Shown: positions 43,521 through 52,198 of the stretch, piece after piece
How the letters are laid out: each line of letters opens with the position of its first letter
Numbering within the stretch: the stretch's first letter is position 1
From: UBA9619 sp964630665
Lineage (GTDB): Bacteria; Pseudomonadota; Gammaproteobacteria; Arenicellales; UBA868
Length of the DNA: 64,000 nt
Reading direction: 5' to 3'
Assembly (NCBI GenBank): GCA_964630665.1
Contig: CAZVVN010000006.1
Coordinates: 13,407-77,406 of the forward strand
The notes under the pieces: generated by a model
Database searches by the model: none
What the model saw: only the letters and a program-made list of their open reading frames with translations
What the model was told of the DNA's origin: nothing
Position numbers and translations under genes: made by a program

Positions 43521-44386
43521 AGGCTTCGCTTAAAGAAACGACCAGTGATGCCCTGTGGCATCAAACGCAGCAAGACGATGGCCAACAGGAGCAGTGCCAC
43601 CTCACCCATGGTCGGGCCAATCACGAAGCTGACGATACCGTTGATACCCCCCAGTAGGATAGATGCCGAGGCTGTTCCGGCAAGAATTGCAGTGCCACCG
43701 GAGATAACGGTGATGAAGGCCTTACCGATGTAGATCGCTCCGATGGTTGGCAGAATACCAGTGATTGGTGCCAGCAGGCCTCCAGCGAGGCCTGATAGGG
43801 CAGCACCGATCCCGAAGGTTGTCGAGTACACGCGCTGGGTGCTGACTCCCAGCGCTGCAGCCATGTCTGCAGCCTGCATGGTGCCGCGGGCCACCAGGCC
43901 CAGCTTGGTGTAGCGCAGCAGAAAGTACAGCAGGACGACCAGGAGAATCGCCACCAGGATGAGAAACAACTCATACCCACTCGAGCTGAATTCCCCGATG
44001 GTAATCGGACCGAACGGTGGCGCAATTGTTGTGGCCGTTTGCGCTCCAAAGATTGTCGTGATCAAGCCGATAAAGAACAAGCTCAACCCCCAGGTGGCCA
44101 GCAGGGTATCGACCATCCGGCCGTACAGAAAACGGATCAGAACCCACTCAACAATCAGTCCAATGATCCCGACGATCAGCGGCGCCAGGATGAACATCGC
44201 AATCCAAATATTGACGCCACCGTTGGTGGCCACAATGACCGTGTACCCGCCCAGCATTAGGAACTCCCCATGGGCAAGGTTGATCACCCGCATCATCCCG
44301 AAAATAACCGCCAACCCGATGCTGATCAGCACCAGGTTGGCGATGCCGTAGACGATTTGAAGCGCCAGAGCGGCTACAAGATCCAC
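43517..44386 (-). CDS. UrtB/LivH-type ABC permease
   Basis: This 289-residue permease has about eight helices and the LivH signatures GMMRVINLAHGEFLMLGGY and VTSSTQRVY-like ALGVSTQRVYSTTFGIGAALSGLAGGL. It works with the UrtC-type protein to form the channel for a urea or short-chain amide importer. It starts 37 bases after the binding-protein gene ends. Confidence 0.92.
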   Translation of the reverse strand: MDLVAALALQIVYGIANLVLISIGLAVIFGMMRVINLAHGEFLMLGGYTVIVATNGGVNIWIAMFILAPLIVGIIGLIVEWVLIRFLYGRMVDTLLATWGLSLFFIGLITTIFGAQTATTIAPPFGPITIGEFSSSGYELFLILVAILLVVLLYFLLRYTKLGLVARGTMQAADMAAALGVSTQRVYSTTFGIGAALSGLAGGLLAPITGILPTIGAIYIGKAFITVISGGTAILAGTASASILLGGINGIVSFVIGPTMGEVALLLLAIVLLRLMPQGITGRFFKRSL

Positions 44387-44423
44387 TGTTGGCTTCCCGG
44401 CTGATGTCGAGACGCTGTCCGAA

Positions 44424-45677
44424 CTAGTCGATGCCTGCTGCCTTCAAACCGTTTTCAAAGTAGAAGGTCGACTGGTTCGGCGTGCTGATCAGATCACAAA
44501 CCAGCTGAGTGTCGGTCGGCTGCTGCTGTTCGTAGGTCTGGATAATGTTGAACTTCTGGTTCTGCAGCTCCGCGAGATACACGTTCTGAACCGCATGATG
44601 CGTCTGCGGGTCGATCGAGATGTTGCCACTCGGGCCGGCAAAACTCGTCGGGGCATCCAGCGCTTCGATCACCTTCATCCGCTCGGCGGTGCCAGCAGCT
44701 TTGACGGCCTCGGCCCACAGATAGATTCCTTCGTACTGCCGGGCGGCCAGTTCGTTTAGGTACGGCGCGTCGGCGCCAAATCGGGCCTTAAACCGTTCCA
44801 CGAACGCCTTGTTGTCGGCCGACTGGATCTCCTCGAAGTAACTGTACGCGACGATCATGCCGTCACCTTCCTCGGCAGAAATCATCAGATGCTCATTGCC
44901 CACACCAAAAGTGGTGGAAGCAATGGGAACACTCTTGCTCATGCCGGCGGCAGCATACTGCCGGTAAAACGAGACGTGCGCGCCGCCGACCAGAGCGGAC
45001 ATCACCATGTCCGGTTTTGCCGCCTGGATCTTCTTGATGGTCGGCCCGAAGTTGGTGACATCGAGGGGGAAGAACTCTGTCTCCACTGGATCGCCGCCAT
45101 TGTCACGAACATACTTCTGTACCCAATCCGCTGTGATGTGGCCATAGTTGTAGTCGGCCGCAATGATGTAGACCTTCTTGCCCCACTTGTTCATGGTGTA
45201 CGGCACCAGTTTTTCGACGGTCTGGCCCGGGGTCGAACCTGTACAGTAGTTGTTGGTGTCACAGACACCGCCTTCGTATAGCGTGTTGTAGAAATAGAGA
45301 GTCTGGTAGCGGCTCAGTAACGGCCTGATCGATTCTCTTGAAGCCGATGTGATACCTGCCTGGACCACGTCCACACGATCGCTGGTCGCTGCCTTGGTCG
45401 CGTACTGCGTGTAAAACTGGATGGTCGACTGAGGATCGTAGACCGTAAGATCTACCTGCTTGCCGAGCAGGCCGCCCGCTGCGTTGATTTCCTCTACTGC
45501 CAGGTGACTCGCATCCACCATCGGCCGGCCATAGATATCAAGCCCACCGGTCTGGTCCAGTATCACTGCCATCTTCAGTTCGTCGGCAGCTTGGGCGCGG
45601 CCAATAAAAGCCGGTGCAGCGACAGCCGCGGCGGCAGCCGACGTACTTTTGAGAAAGTTTCTGCGATTGATTGACAT
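44424..45677 (-). CDS. Urea/short-chain-amide binding protein (UrtA/FmdD-like)
   Basis: This 417-residue protein starts with MSINRRNFLKST and a hydrophobic Ala-rich stretch ending AQA, fitting a Tat signal and periplasmic location. The mature protein matches amide and urea receptors of the type I fold: VILDQTGGLDIYGRPMVDA, YEGGVCDTNNYCTGSTPGQT, VEKLVPYTMNKWGKKVY and IIAADYNYGHITADWVQ. The two cysteines in GGVCDTNNYC are typical of the amide/urea subgroup. The cognate amidase is encoded in the same operon, so imported amides would be cleaved at once. Confidence 0.92.
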   Translation of the reverse strand: MSINRRNFLKSTSAAAAAVAAPAFIGRAQAADELKMAVILDQTGGLDIYGRPMVDASHLAVEEINAAGGLLGKQVDLTVYDPQSTIQFYTQYATKAATSDRVDVVQAGITSASRESIRPLLSRYQTLYFYNTLYEGGVCDTNNYCTGSTPGQTVEKLVPYTMNKWGKKVYIIAADYNYGHITADWVQKYVRDNGGDPVETEFFPLDVTNFGPTIKKIQAAKPDMVMSALVGGAHVSFYRQYAAAGMSKSVPIASTTFGVGNEHLMISAEEGDGMIVAYSYFEEIQSADNKAFVERFKARFGADAPYLNELAARQYEGIYLWAEAVKAAGTAERMKVIEALDAPTSFAGPSGNISIDPQTHHAVQNVYLAELQNQKFNIIQTYEQQQPTDTQLVCDLISTPNQSTFYFENGLKAAGID

Positions 45678-45772
45678 TCTATTTCTCCTTTTGGTCTAGA
45701 AAATTATGTCGGATCGGCCAACCGACCCTTGTTTGCCTTCTACTAATCACTCCATCCGGCGTAACGCCCGAA

Positions 45773-47383
45773 TTACTCCTCGCTGGGTTCCCCAGAAGCC
45801 TGATCATCCGATGATTCAGACACCTGATCAGAAATACCTTTGATGCCATCACCTATGTTGACTCCAATTTCCTCACCCAGTTTTTTCACGGCAGGCAGCT
45901 GCAGTGCCATCGACAGAACACCGTCGACGACCTGATTCACCACTGCCTTGTCGGCACTACTGTCCTGCCCTCCTCCACCACCTGAGTTGCCAAACCCGGT
46001 GACATGATTGATCCGTATGCTGTCGATTTTCTCTGCCGGTTTCACCATGCTGTCGACCACGTCCGGCAGAATCTCCAGCTTGCGCATATGCAGCTTCATC
46101 TCGATCAGATCATCACTTTGACTGTTTTCGGAAGCGATCAGCGCAGCTTCTCCTTCTGCTCGGGCCAGCAGTTCCGAACGCTGAGCATCAGCCCGGGTCT
46201 TTGTGGCTTCCGCCTCTGCTTTTGCCATCGCCATGAGGGTTCCGGTCTCACTGCCAACACGCGTTTCATCGACTTCGGCCTGCTCGCGAGCCCGGATCAT
46301 CGCCAACGCTCGCTCGCGCTCGGCAGCGGCTACCTCGCGGGTCGTCTCAAGATCTTCTTTTGCCTTGATCTCTTCGGAACGGGCCTGCTCGACAGCAACT
46401 TGGGCTCTGGCGACTTCCGCTTCCTGCGCGGCAATCACGATGTCCCGTTCCAAGCGGCGCAGTTCAGAGGACTGGGTCGCCTCGAGCTCGGCCTTACGGA
46501 CTTCCCGCCCGGTCTGTATTTCCTTGGCCTTGACCTCCTTGTCTTTTTCGATTCGGGCGAATTCACGCCGTTGCTCGGATTCGGACTGTTCCTCGGCAAT
46601 CGCAGCATCGCTCGCAGTGCGCTCACGCTCGATGTTCAACTGCTGCCGAATCTGCGCTTCTTCCTCCTCCTGATCAATATTCAAACGCTTCTTGGTCGCG
46701 TCTAGCTTGCTCATCCGAACTGCTACATCCGCATCGGCCTCGATCACGGCGCGTTCTTTCTTGCTGTTTGCAACGATTTCCGCCAGGCGCCGCAGGCCGA
46801 TTGCATTGAATGCGTTGTTTTCGTCAAGTGTGTGGAAAGGCGCCTGGTCCAGTCGGGTCAGCGAAACCGATTCCAGTAACAGACCGTTCTGTAAAAGATT
46901 GGGTTTGAGGATCTCTGTGATCTGTCCGACATACCTGCCCCGCTCGTTCTGCAGTTCATCCATCGTATAGTTAGCGGCCACGGATAGAATCGCATCGACC
47001 AGTTTGCCTTCAAGGGTCTCGGCAAGGTCTTCCGAACGAAAGGTCTTCCCGGCCAAGGCCTGAGCTGCGGTCGCGACACCCGAATCGCTGGGGTCCACCC
47101 GAACGTAGAACTCGACCGTGGCATCGACTCGCAAACGGTCTACAGTGATCACAGATTTCTCAGCGTTGCGAACGACCTCGAGCCGGGTCGTTTTCATGTT
47201 GACTTCCGATACACGGTGAAGGAACGGAAGCGCCAGAAACCCCCCGTCCGTTATGATTTTCTGACCCCCCAGACCGGTTCGGATCAGCGCAATTTCGCGA
47301 GATGCTTTCCGGTAGAAGCGGTTCAGCAGAATGATGATCACCACAAGGGCAACAATCAGTACGATCAACCAGACCCAGTACAT
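45773..47383 (-). CDS. Flotillin-like SPFH membrane protein
   Basis: This 536-residue protein has one N-terminal helix (VWLIVLIVALVVIIILL), then an SPFH domain with ALIRTGLGGQKII and KSVITVDRLRVDATVEFYVRV. A charged coiled coil follows at about 230-430 and an acidic C-terminal tail. It is shorter than the flotillin at 12125 and lacks that protein's 200-residue internal duplication. It lies 96 bases upstream of the urea/amide binding-protein gene on the same strand, likely as the operon's first gene. It may gather the importer into a membrane domain, which is inference. Confidence 0.88.
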   Translation of the reverse strand: MYWVWLIVLIVALVVIIILLNRFYRKASREIALIRTGLGGQKIITDGGFLALPFLHRVSEVNMKTTRLEVVRNAEKSVITVDRLRVDATVEFYVRVDPSDSGVATAAQALAGKTFRSEDLAETLEGKLVDAILSVAANYTMDELQNERGRYVGQITEILKPNLLQNGLLLESVSLTRLDQAPFHTLDENNAFNAIGLRRLAEIVANSKKERAVIEADADVAVRMSKLDATKKRLNIDQEEEEAQIRQQLNIERERTASDAAIAEEQSESEQRREFARIEKDKEVKAKEIQTGREVRKAELEATQSSELRRLERDIVIAAQEAEVARAQVAVEQARSEEIKAKEDLETTREVAAAERERALAMIRAREQAEVDETRVGSETGTLMAMAKAEAEATKTRADAQRSELLARAEGEAALIASENSQSDDLIEMKLHMRKLEILPDVVDSMVKPAEKIDSIRINHVTGFGNSGGGGGQDSSADKAVVNQVVDGVLSMALQLPAVKKLGEEIGVNIGDGIKGISDQVSESSDDQASGEPSEE

Positions 47384-47740
47384 AAGCCGTTGGCCTCCTC
47401 GTTTTTATCATCGACCGGGCGCCGTGGCTTCTCCGGCCGATAGTCATCCTATGCCGTTCAGATCAGCTGGCGGCACCTTTTGGTGGAATCTCGCACAGTA
47501 GATGAGGTGAAGCCTGTAAGTCAATATATTTCTGGGTAACAATTACGAATGACATCTGAACTCAACAAGCCCGCGTCGCCCAGGGATAGTCTTAATCTAG
47601 TGCAACAATCCGAGGTATCGTCAGCTCGCTCAAAGCGTCCGAGCGCCGTAGCCCGATCTCGGCGGAAGACAAGAATCAGCTACCCCACGACACACCATCC
47701 CTGATACGCTACCGGCGGTTTCACAATCGCAGGCAAGAAC
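47384..47740. other. 357-base intergenic region, promoter space
   Basis: This divergent gap separates the flotillin operon (-) from the homocysteine methyltransferase gene (+). No gene, tRNA or convincing SAM-, cobalamin- or glycine-type riboswitch fold was recognised. It presumably holds the two promoters. Confidence 0.5.
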
Positions 47741-48673
47741 ATGAGCTTGGCAGTTGACGATCTTCTTCAGAGCAATCATCCAGTCTTTTTGGACGGGGGT
47801 ATCGGTACCGAATTGCAACGCCTGGGCGCACCGATGGACCACGAAGCGTGGTGCGCTGTTGCACTGGAGACCCATCCTGACCTGGTCCGACAGGTTCACC
47901 GCTCCTATATCGAGTCCGGTGCCGACATCATTACGGTCAACACCTACGCGACAACCCGCCAGGCGCTCAAGAGTGCTGGCATGGAAGAACAGTTTACCCG
48001 CTGGAACATCCGCGCAGTTCAGATTGCCAGGGAGACGCTGGAGGAATCGGCGCCTGAACGAGATATCCTGATTGCCGGGTCGGTTTCGACCTTTGGAAAT
48101 TTCAACCGGTTCAGCGACGCTGAGCTGGAACCCTATTTCCATGAGCAGGCCGAGATCCTAGTTGAGAACGGCGTCGATCTAGTCATCCTCGAGACGCTTT
48201 CATCCCGGGTGTCAACGATTGTCACCGCCCTGAATGCGCTGGCTGATTTCGACCTGCCCGTGTGGGTCGCTATCAGCGGCGTTCAGGACCGAAACTCAGG
48301 TGCACTTTATTTGGGCGTAGAAGAAAGCCCTGCCCATAGCGATTCGGTCACTACCCACGAGCCCTTCGCCGATGCGATCCAGAAGATCATGGTCGAAGGC
48401 GGCTCGGCACTGCTGCTCATGCACTCCCCCGTTAATGTCTGCAGGCCTGGCCTTGAAGTGATGAGCGAGAATTATTCGGGGGTTCTGGGTGCTTACCCCA
48501 ATGCCGGCTACTGGCAACGTCCCGACTGGGCCTTTGTCGACCAGATCACTCCCGATGACTACCTTAAAGCCGCCGGGGACTGGATCGACGCCGGCGCGAA
48601 AATCGTCGGCGGCTGCTGCGGCATCGGCCCGGCGCACATCAGCGCGCTTTCGGCCGAGCTCCGCGGCAGATAG
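47741..48673 (+). CDS. Homocysteine S-methyltransferase family protein
   Basis: This 310-residue TIM-barrel protein begins with PVFLDGGIGTELQRLG, the usual start of the family. It ends with VGGCCGIGPAHISAL, where the two adjacent cysteines bind zinc. A methyl donor such as S-methylmethionine or a betaine is expected, with homocysteine as acceptor. The trimethylamine-dehydrogenase-like enzyme nearby makes a role in methylated-amine metabolism possible. It is a single gene, convergent with the SDR gene. Confidence 0.9.
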   Translation: MSLAVDDLLQSNHPVFLDGGIGTELQRLGAPMDHEAWCAVALETHPDLVRQVHRSYIESGADIITVNTYATTRQALKSAGMEEQFTRWNIRAVQIARETLEESAPERDILIAGSVSTFGNFNRFSDAELEPYFHEQAEILVENGVDLVILETLSSRVSTIVTALNALADFDLPVWVAISGVQDRNSGALYLGVEESPAHSDSVTTHEPFADAIQKIMVEGGSALLLMHSPVNVCRPGLEVMSENYSGVLGAYPNAGYWQRPDWAFVDQITPDDYLKAAGDWIDAGAKIVGGCCGIGPAHISALSAELRGR

Positions 48674-48695
48674 TCGCCCAGTTCTCTCCTGCCGG

Positions 48696-49409
48696 CTAGA
48701 TTTTCTTTTTCCTCACCACCCGCTTGAGCGGCGTCAGGTTGATCTCGTCAAAAACGGTCCCCGTACGGACATTCAGCGCAACGGACACGGCTTCGGCCAC
48801 GTCTTCCGGCTCAATGACATTGGCAGGATCCGGGCCGGGCTCGAAGTCAAGCTGATCAAAAAACCGAGTTTGAACCATGCCGGGATTGACGATGGTGATT
48901 CTCACACCCGCGGCTGCACACTCTTCCCGGAGCGACTGGGCCAGCCCTCGTAAAGCAAACTTGGTTGCAGAGTAGACGGCACCGTATCGCCCTCCGGACA
49001 GGGCCGCCTCCGATCCCATCAGCACGATGTCGCCACCGCCATTGCGTTTTATCAGGGGCAGAAACGCTCGTACCACACAGACCTGGCTAGTGAAGTTGAG
49101 GTCGATGAGCGATCTGATGTCTGCGTAGGACATCTGCTCCAGGGAACCAAACCATCCGCTGCCCGCACAGCAGATCACAGCGCTGATCTGGGGATGGCTG
49201 CGGGCCAGTGCGGTCAACCGATCGGGAAGTCGCTCAAGGTCTGCAAGGTCTATCGAAACCGGTTCGAAGCACGTGTCGGCGGTTGAGATTCCTCTGAGAT
49301 CCCGGGCGACGCCGATCACACGCTCACCGTCTGCAAGAAGGCGCGTGCTGATGGCATGGCCGATACCGGCACTGGCTCCGGTCACGAGCAGCGTGCGGGG
49401 TTCAGTCAT
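48696..49409 (-). CDS. Short-chain dehydrogenase/reductase
   Basis: I start at ATG 49409 (237 residues), which overlaps the radical SAM gene's end by eight bases. The nucleotide loop is TGASAGIGHAIS, with NAG replaced by CCAGSGW, and the catalytic Tyr-x-x-x-Lys is in YSATKFALRGLAQSLREE. It is a classical SDR using NAD(P)H and acts on an unknown alcohol or ketone. It is the last gene of the minus-strand run starting at 54255. Confidence 0.9.
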   Translation of the reverse strand: MTEPRTLLVTGASAGIGHAISTRLLADGERVIGVARDLRGISTADTCFEPVSIDLADLERLPDRLTALARSHPQISAVICCAGSGWFGSLEQMSYADIRSLIDLNFTSQVCVVRAFLPLIKRNGGGDIVLMGSEAALSGGRYGAVYSATKFALRGLAQSLREECAAAGVRITIVNPGMVQTRFFDQLDFEPGPDPANVIEPEDVAEAVSVALNVRTGTVFDEINLTPLKRVVRKKKI

Positions 49410-50466
49410 CACCAGGTGCCGGACAGGGCGAGACGTCTCTATCACTACGATTTCCCGTTACGTTGGGCCGGGATTCCGGTGAACAGGAAAACAACTTGCT
49501 CGGCGGCAGATAGCGGGACAGTTCGTTGGCACAGAACTCGATCATCTCGTATTCACGCGATTCGGCATAGGAAATCATTGTACCGCGGTCAGAAAATGGG
49601 CTGGCGAACAGTGGTTCCTCCGGGTAAAGACGGGCAACGTTGCGAAAGAATGTCTTCGGCATACGGAACGGACCAAGCGTTACCGAGTGGATGCTTTGTA
49701 CGGAAAGGCTGCTGAACACCTCTGTAAAGAGCGCCCGATAACGCGCCTGATAAGTGGACTCAAACAGGATCGGATCGAAACGCAACCCGACCTGCCAGCC
49801 GCGCCTTGCCAATTTGGCCATCGCGTCGAGGCGTTTACTCACGGGGGGAGCCTTGTGTTCCAGCGCCGCCGCGGTATCAGTCGGGGTGAGGCTGAAAGCG
49901 ACCACCACATTTTGCCGGGGTTCTGCCACTAGCAGCGGCCGGACCTGGGTGCTCTTGGTCCGTAACTCGATGTGGGCCCGTGGGTGACTGTTCAGCCAGA
50001 CCAGCAACTCGCTCACAAACCCCGTAACCGGTTCCAACGCCAGGCTATCACAGTCATAGCCTGAGAAAAACCAGACGTCCTCGCCCGGATGCGCCTCGAG
50101 TTTGTCGGCCATACCGGTAAAGAACCGCTCGTAGTTCACAAAGACGACGTAGTGGGCGGAACGGTACATCCCCTGCAGGAAACAGTAGCGACAGTCGTAG
50201 ATACAGTTCATCATGTGGGAGAAGTAGTAATTGTGTGCTCCGCCGATGCCGTAACCCGGGGGAGTCAACAACATTGTTTCACCAAATTTTTCTGCCAATA
50301 TCAGGGACGGGCGAGATTTCTGCAGCCGGAAGTTCTGCGCTTTGGGATTGAAGACCTCGCCGTAGCGCTCGCAAATCACCTGGGTGACGTCTGGAAAGTG
50401 CGCCAAGATTCTTTGCGCACGCGCATCGTCCTCGAGCGCCTGTTCAACGTAGATCGTATTGATCAT
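49402..50466 (-). CDS. Spore-photoproduct-lyase-like radical SAM protein
   Basis: This 354-residue protein has the radical SAM cluster motif CIYDCRYC (Cys88, Cys92, Cys95). HNYYFSHMMNC before it and LRTKSTQV after it fit the SPL family. In Bacillus SPL the H-donor cysteine lies in a later loop; the corresponding loop here, GYDCDSLALEPVTG, has Cys139 about two residues off and a tyrosine at the expected place. The organism shows no sign of sporulation, so a general DNA-repair or other radical reaction is more likely. It overlaps the phosphorylase-like gene by four bases. Confidence 0.85.
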   Translation of the reverse strand: MINTIYVEQALEDDARAQRILAHFPDVTQVICERYGEVFNPKAQNFRLQKSRPSLILAEKFGETMLLTPPGYGIGGAHNYYFSHMMNCIYDCRYCFLQGMYRSAHYVVFVNYERFFTGMADKLEAHPGEDVWFFSGYDCDSLALEPVTGFVSELLVWLNSHPRAHIELRTKSTQVRPLLVAEPRQNVVVAFSLTPTDTAAALEHKAPPVSKRLDAMAKLARRGWQVGLRFDPILFESTYQARYRALFTEVFSSLSVQSIHSVTLGPFRMPKTFFRNVARLYPEEPLFASPFSDRGTMISYAESREYEMIEFCANELSRYLPPSKLFSCSPESRPNVTGNRSDRDVSPCPAPGDD

Positions 50467-51314
50467 GGGTTCTGCACAGCAGGTTCATCCAGCAGGGTGC
50501 CGTCTTGGTCCTGCAGAAAATGTATCGGCTGTTGCTCCAGATGCCATTCCAGGTGTTGCAAGACATCCACTGAACCTCGGCATTTTGTGAGCCCGGCCCA
50601 CGGGTCATCGTTATTGAGAACAGCCCAGCGCCGCAACAGTCCGGTCAGCCGACGACGCTGGGTGACCGTGAAATGCCACTGGCCAAGATACCGATCGAGC
50701 GACGGTGTTGTGAGCCTGTTCTTTTCATGCCGCCTGCCGATTTCCGTGAGTTCCCCGGCTACGCTCGCGATCGACTCCAGCTGGTCTGCGATCAGCTGCG
50801 AGATCTGCTGGTGGCTCAGATCAAGTGTTGTCCCAGGGTTGTCCGACACGACCTTGAGACTCTGCACGAGTTCGCTGGTGCTGCAGCGGCTGGCCATGGC
50901 ATAAAACCCAGCGGCCTCCATGTCGTATGCGCTGCAACGCGGGAAATCCCGCTCCGGCTGGTCCACCGTGATCAGCTCTGAGCGTTGCACCGCGGAATCC
51001 AGAGTGTACGGCGGATACCAGCTTCGCCCGGTGGCCGGTTCCACGATGCGGCTCGCCAGCAACAGATCGCCGATTGAAAGCTGGCGATGTCCGGCAATAC
51101 CGACATTCAACCAGGGCACATCGGCCTTACCACCACTGACAAGGTGCAGATGAGCAACAGCGGCCCCAGCCAGAACTCGTCCGACGCCGGAGATCACCAA
51201 GCAGACGGACTCACCACGATAGATGGTGAAAAGGCCATCGGCACTCCCCGTCTCAAGCTGGAAGTGTTCGATGAGCGGCTTCGCTTCGGCACGCAGCGCC
51301 ACCACCAGGTTCAC
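50463..51314 (-). CDS. Nucleoside phosphorylase/nucleosidase-like protein
   Basis: This 283-residue protein has LVVALRAEAKPLIEHF, VVISGVG-like CLVISGVGRVLAGAA, NVGIAGHRQLSIGDLLLAS and YDMEAAGFYAMA. The last is the nucleoside-binding Met-Glu motif of the MTA/SAH nucleosidase and purine phosphorylase superfamily. The C-terminal 70 residues are not part of the core fold and are not recognised. Four-base overlaps link it to the radical SAM gene and to the glycosyltransferase gene. Confidence 0.85.
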   Translation of the reverse strand: MNLVVALRAEAKPLIEHFQLETGSADGLFTIYRGESVCLVISGVGRVLAGAAVAHLHLVSGGKADVPWLNVGIAGHRQLSIGDLLLASRIVEPATGRSWYPPYTLDSAVQRSELITVDQPERDFPRCSAYDMEAAGFYAMASRCSTSELVQSLKVVSDNPGTTLDLSHQQISQLIADQLESIASVAGELTEIGRRHEKNRLTTPSLDRYLGQWHFTVTQRRRLTGLLRRWAVLNNDDPWAGLTKCRGSVDVLQHLEWHLEQQPIHFLQDQDGTLLDEPAVQNP

Positions 51315-52198
51315 AGGCTGGCAACCTCATCGACTTGGGCTGCTGCCGGTGAAATCCGCTTAAAAGTCTCAAGTCTCACTCGAGCCTGGGCTGACTTGGC
51401 GGCGTACAGATCGGCTTCGCTGTCGCGTCCGCGACGCTGGACTCCCTGAAGGTACACAGCGATCTTTTTCAACAGTTCTTCAAGGGTCTGCCGTTCCTGT
51501 TCCGGCGTCAGGCCTCCACCATCAAGGAGTTTTTCGAGTGCCGTGATACGGAACCGGTCCATGCCCCAGTAGCGCCGCGAAAGTTGATCGGCATGACCTC
51601 CGTGTTTGATGACCAGCGGCCTCGCCAGATAGGTCACCTGTAGTTTTGCACACAGGCGAAGCCACAGATCGTAGTCCTCGCAGGCCGGCAGTTGCTCATC
51701 GAACACCCCATGGACCTCAAACACCGACCGATGCAGCATGACCGAAGAGGGTGAGATCACGCAGCGCGGCAGGCACTGGCTGAAGATCTCGCCGCCGCTC
51801 TTGCGATGCTTGTGCATCGGATTGACGCGAACACCGTTGCGGATCCAGGTCTCATCGGTATGGCAGATTCGCCGGCTGGGATCAGCCAAGAGCGCGGCGA
51901 GTTGCTCCTCGATCTTGGTCTCACACCATTCGTCATCTGAATCCAGAAACGTGATCCACTCGCCTTTGGCCACCTCGATCCCGCGGTTTCGCGCCTGACT
52001 GACCCCAAGATTCGACTGGATCATCAGCACCGCTTCGGGAAACGCCCGTCTAACCCACTCTGAGGTGCCGTCGGTAGAACCGTCGTCGACGACAATGACC
52101 TCCAGTAACGGTACGCTCTGATCGAATACCGAACGCAGCGCCCTTTCCAGCAGGTGTACCCGATTGAAGGCGGGAATGATGGCCGAGACAGTCGCCAT
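51311..52198 (-). CDS. Family 2 glycosyltransferase
   Basis: This 295-residue protein starts TVSAIIPAFNRVHLLERALRSV, has VIVVDDGSTDGTSEWV and WITFLDSDDEW (the Asp-x-Asp metal motif), and ends in a GT-A fold without membrane helices. It would transfer a sugar from a nucleotide donor. Its start codon shares one base with the stop of the dehydrogenase gene, and the next gene overlaps it by four, so it is part of one tight transcription unit. Confidence 0.9.
   Translation of the reverse strand: MATVSAIIPAFNRVHLLERALRSVFDQSVPLLEVIVVDDGSTDGTSEWVRRAFPEAVLMIQSNLGVSQARNRGIEVAKGEWITFLDSDDEWCETKIEEQLAALLADPSRRICHTDETWIRNGVRVNPMHKHRKSGGEIFSQCLPRCVISPSSVMLHRSVFEVHGVFDEQLPACEDYDLWLRLCAKLQVTYLARPLVIKHGGHADQLSRRYWGMDRFRITALEKLLDGGGLTPEQERQTLEELLKKIAVYLQGVQRRGRDSEADLYAAKSAQARVRLETFKRISPAAAQVDEVASL

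Noticed and set aside
47384..47740. Riboswitch upstream of homocysteine methyltransferase
   Set aside because: I could not find a SAM, cobalamin or glycine riboswitch core by eye.
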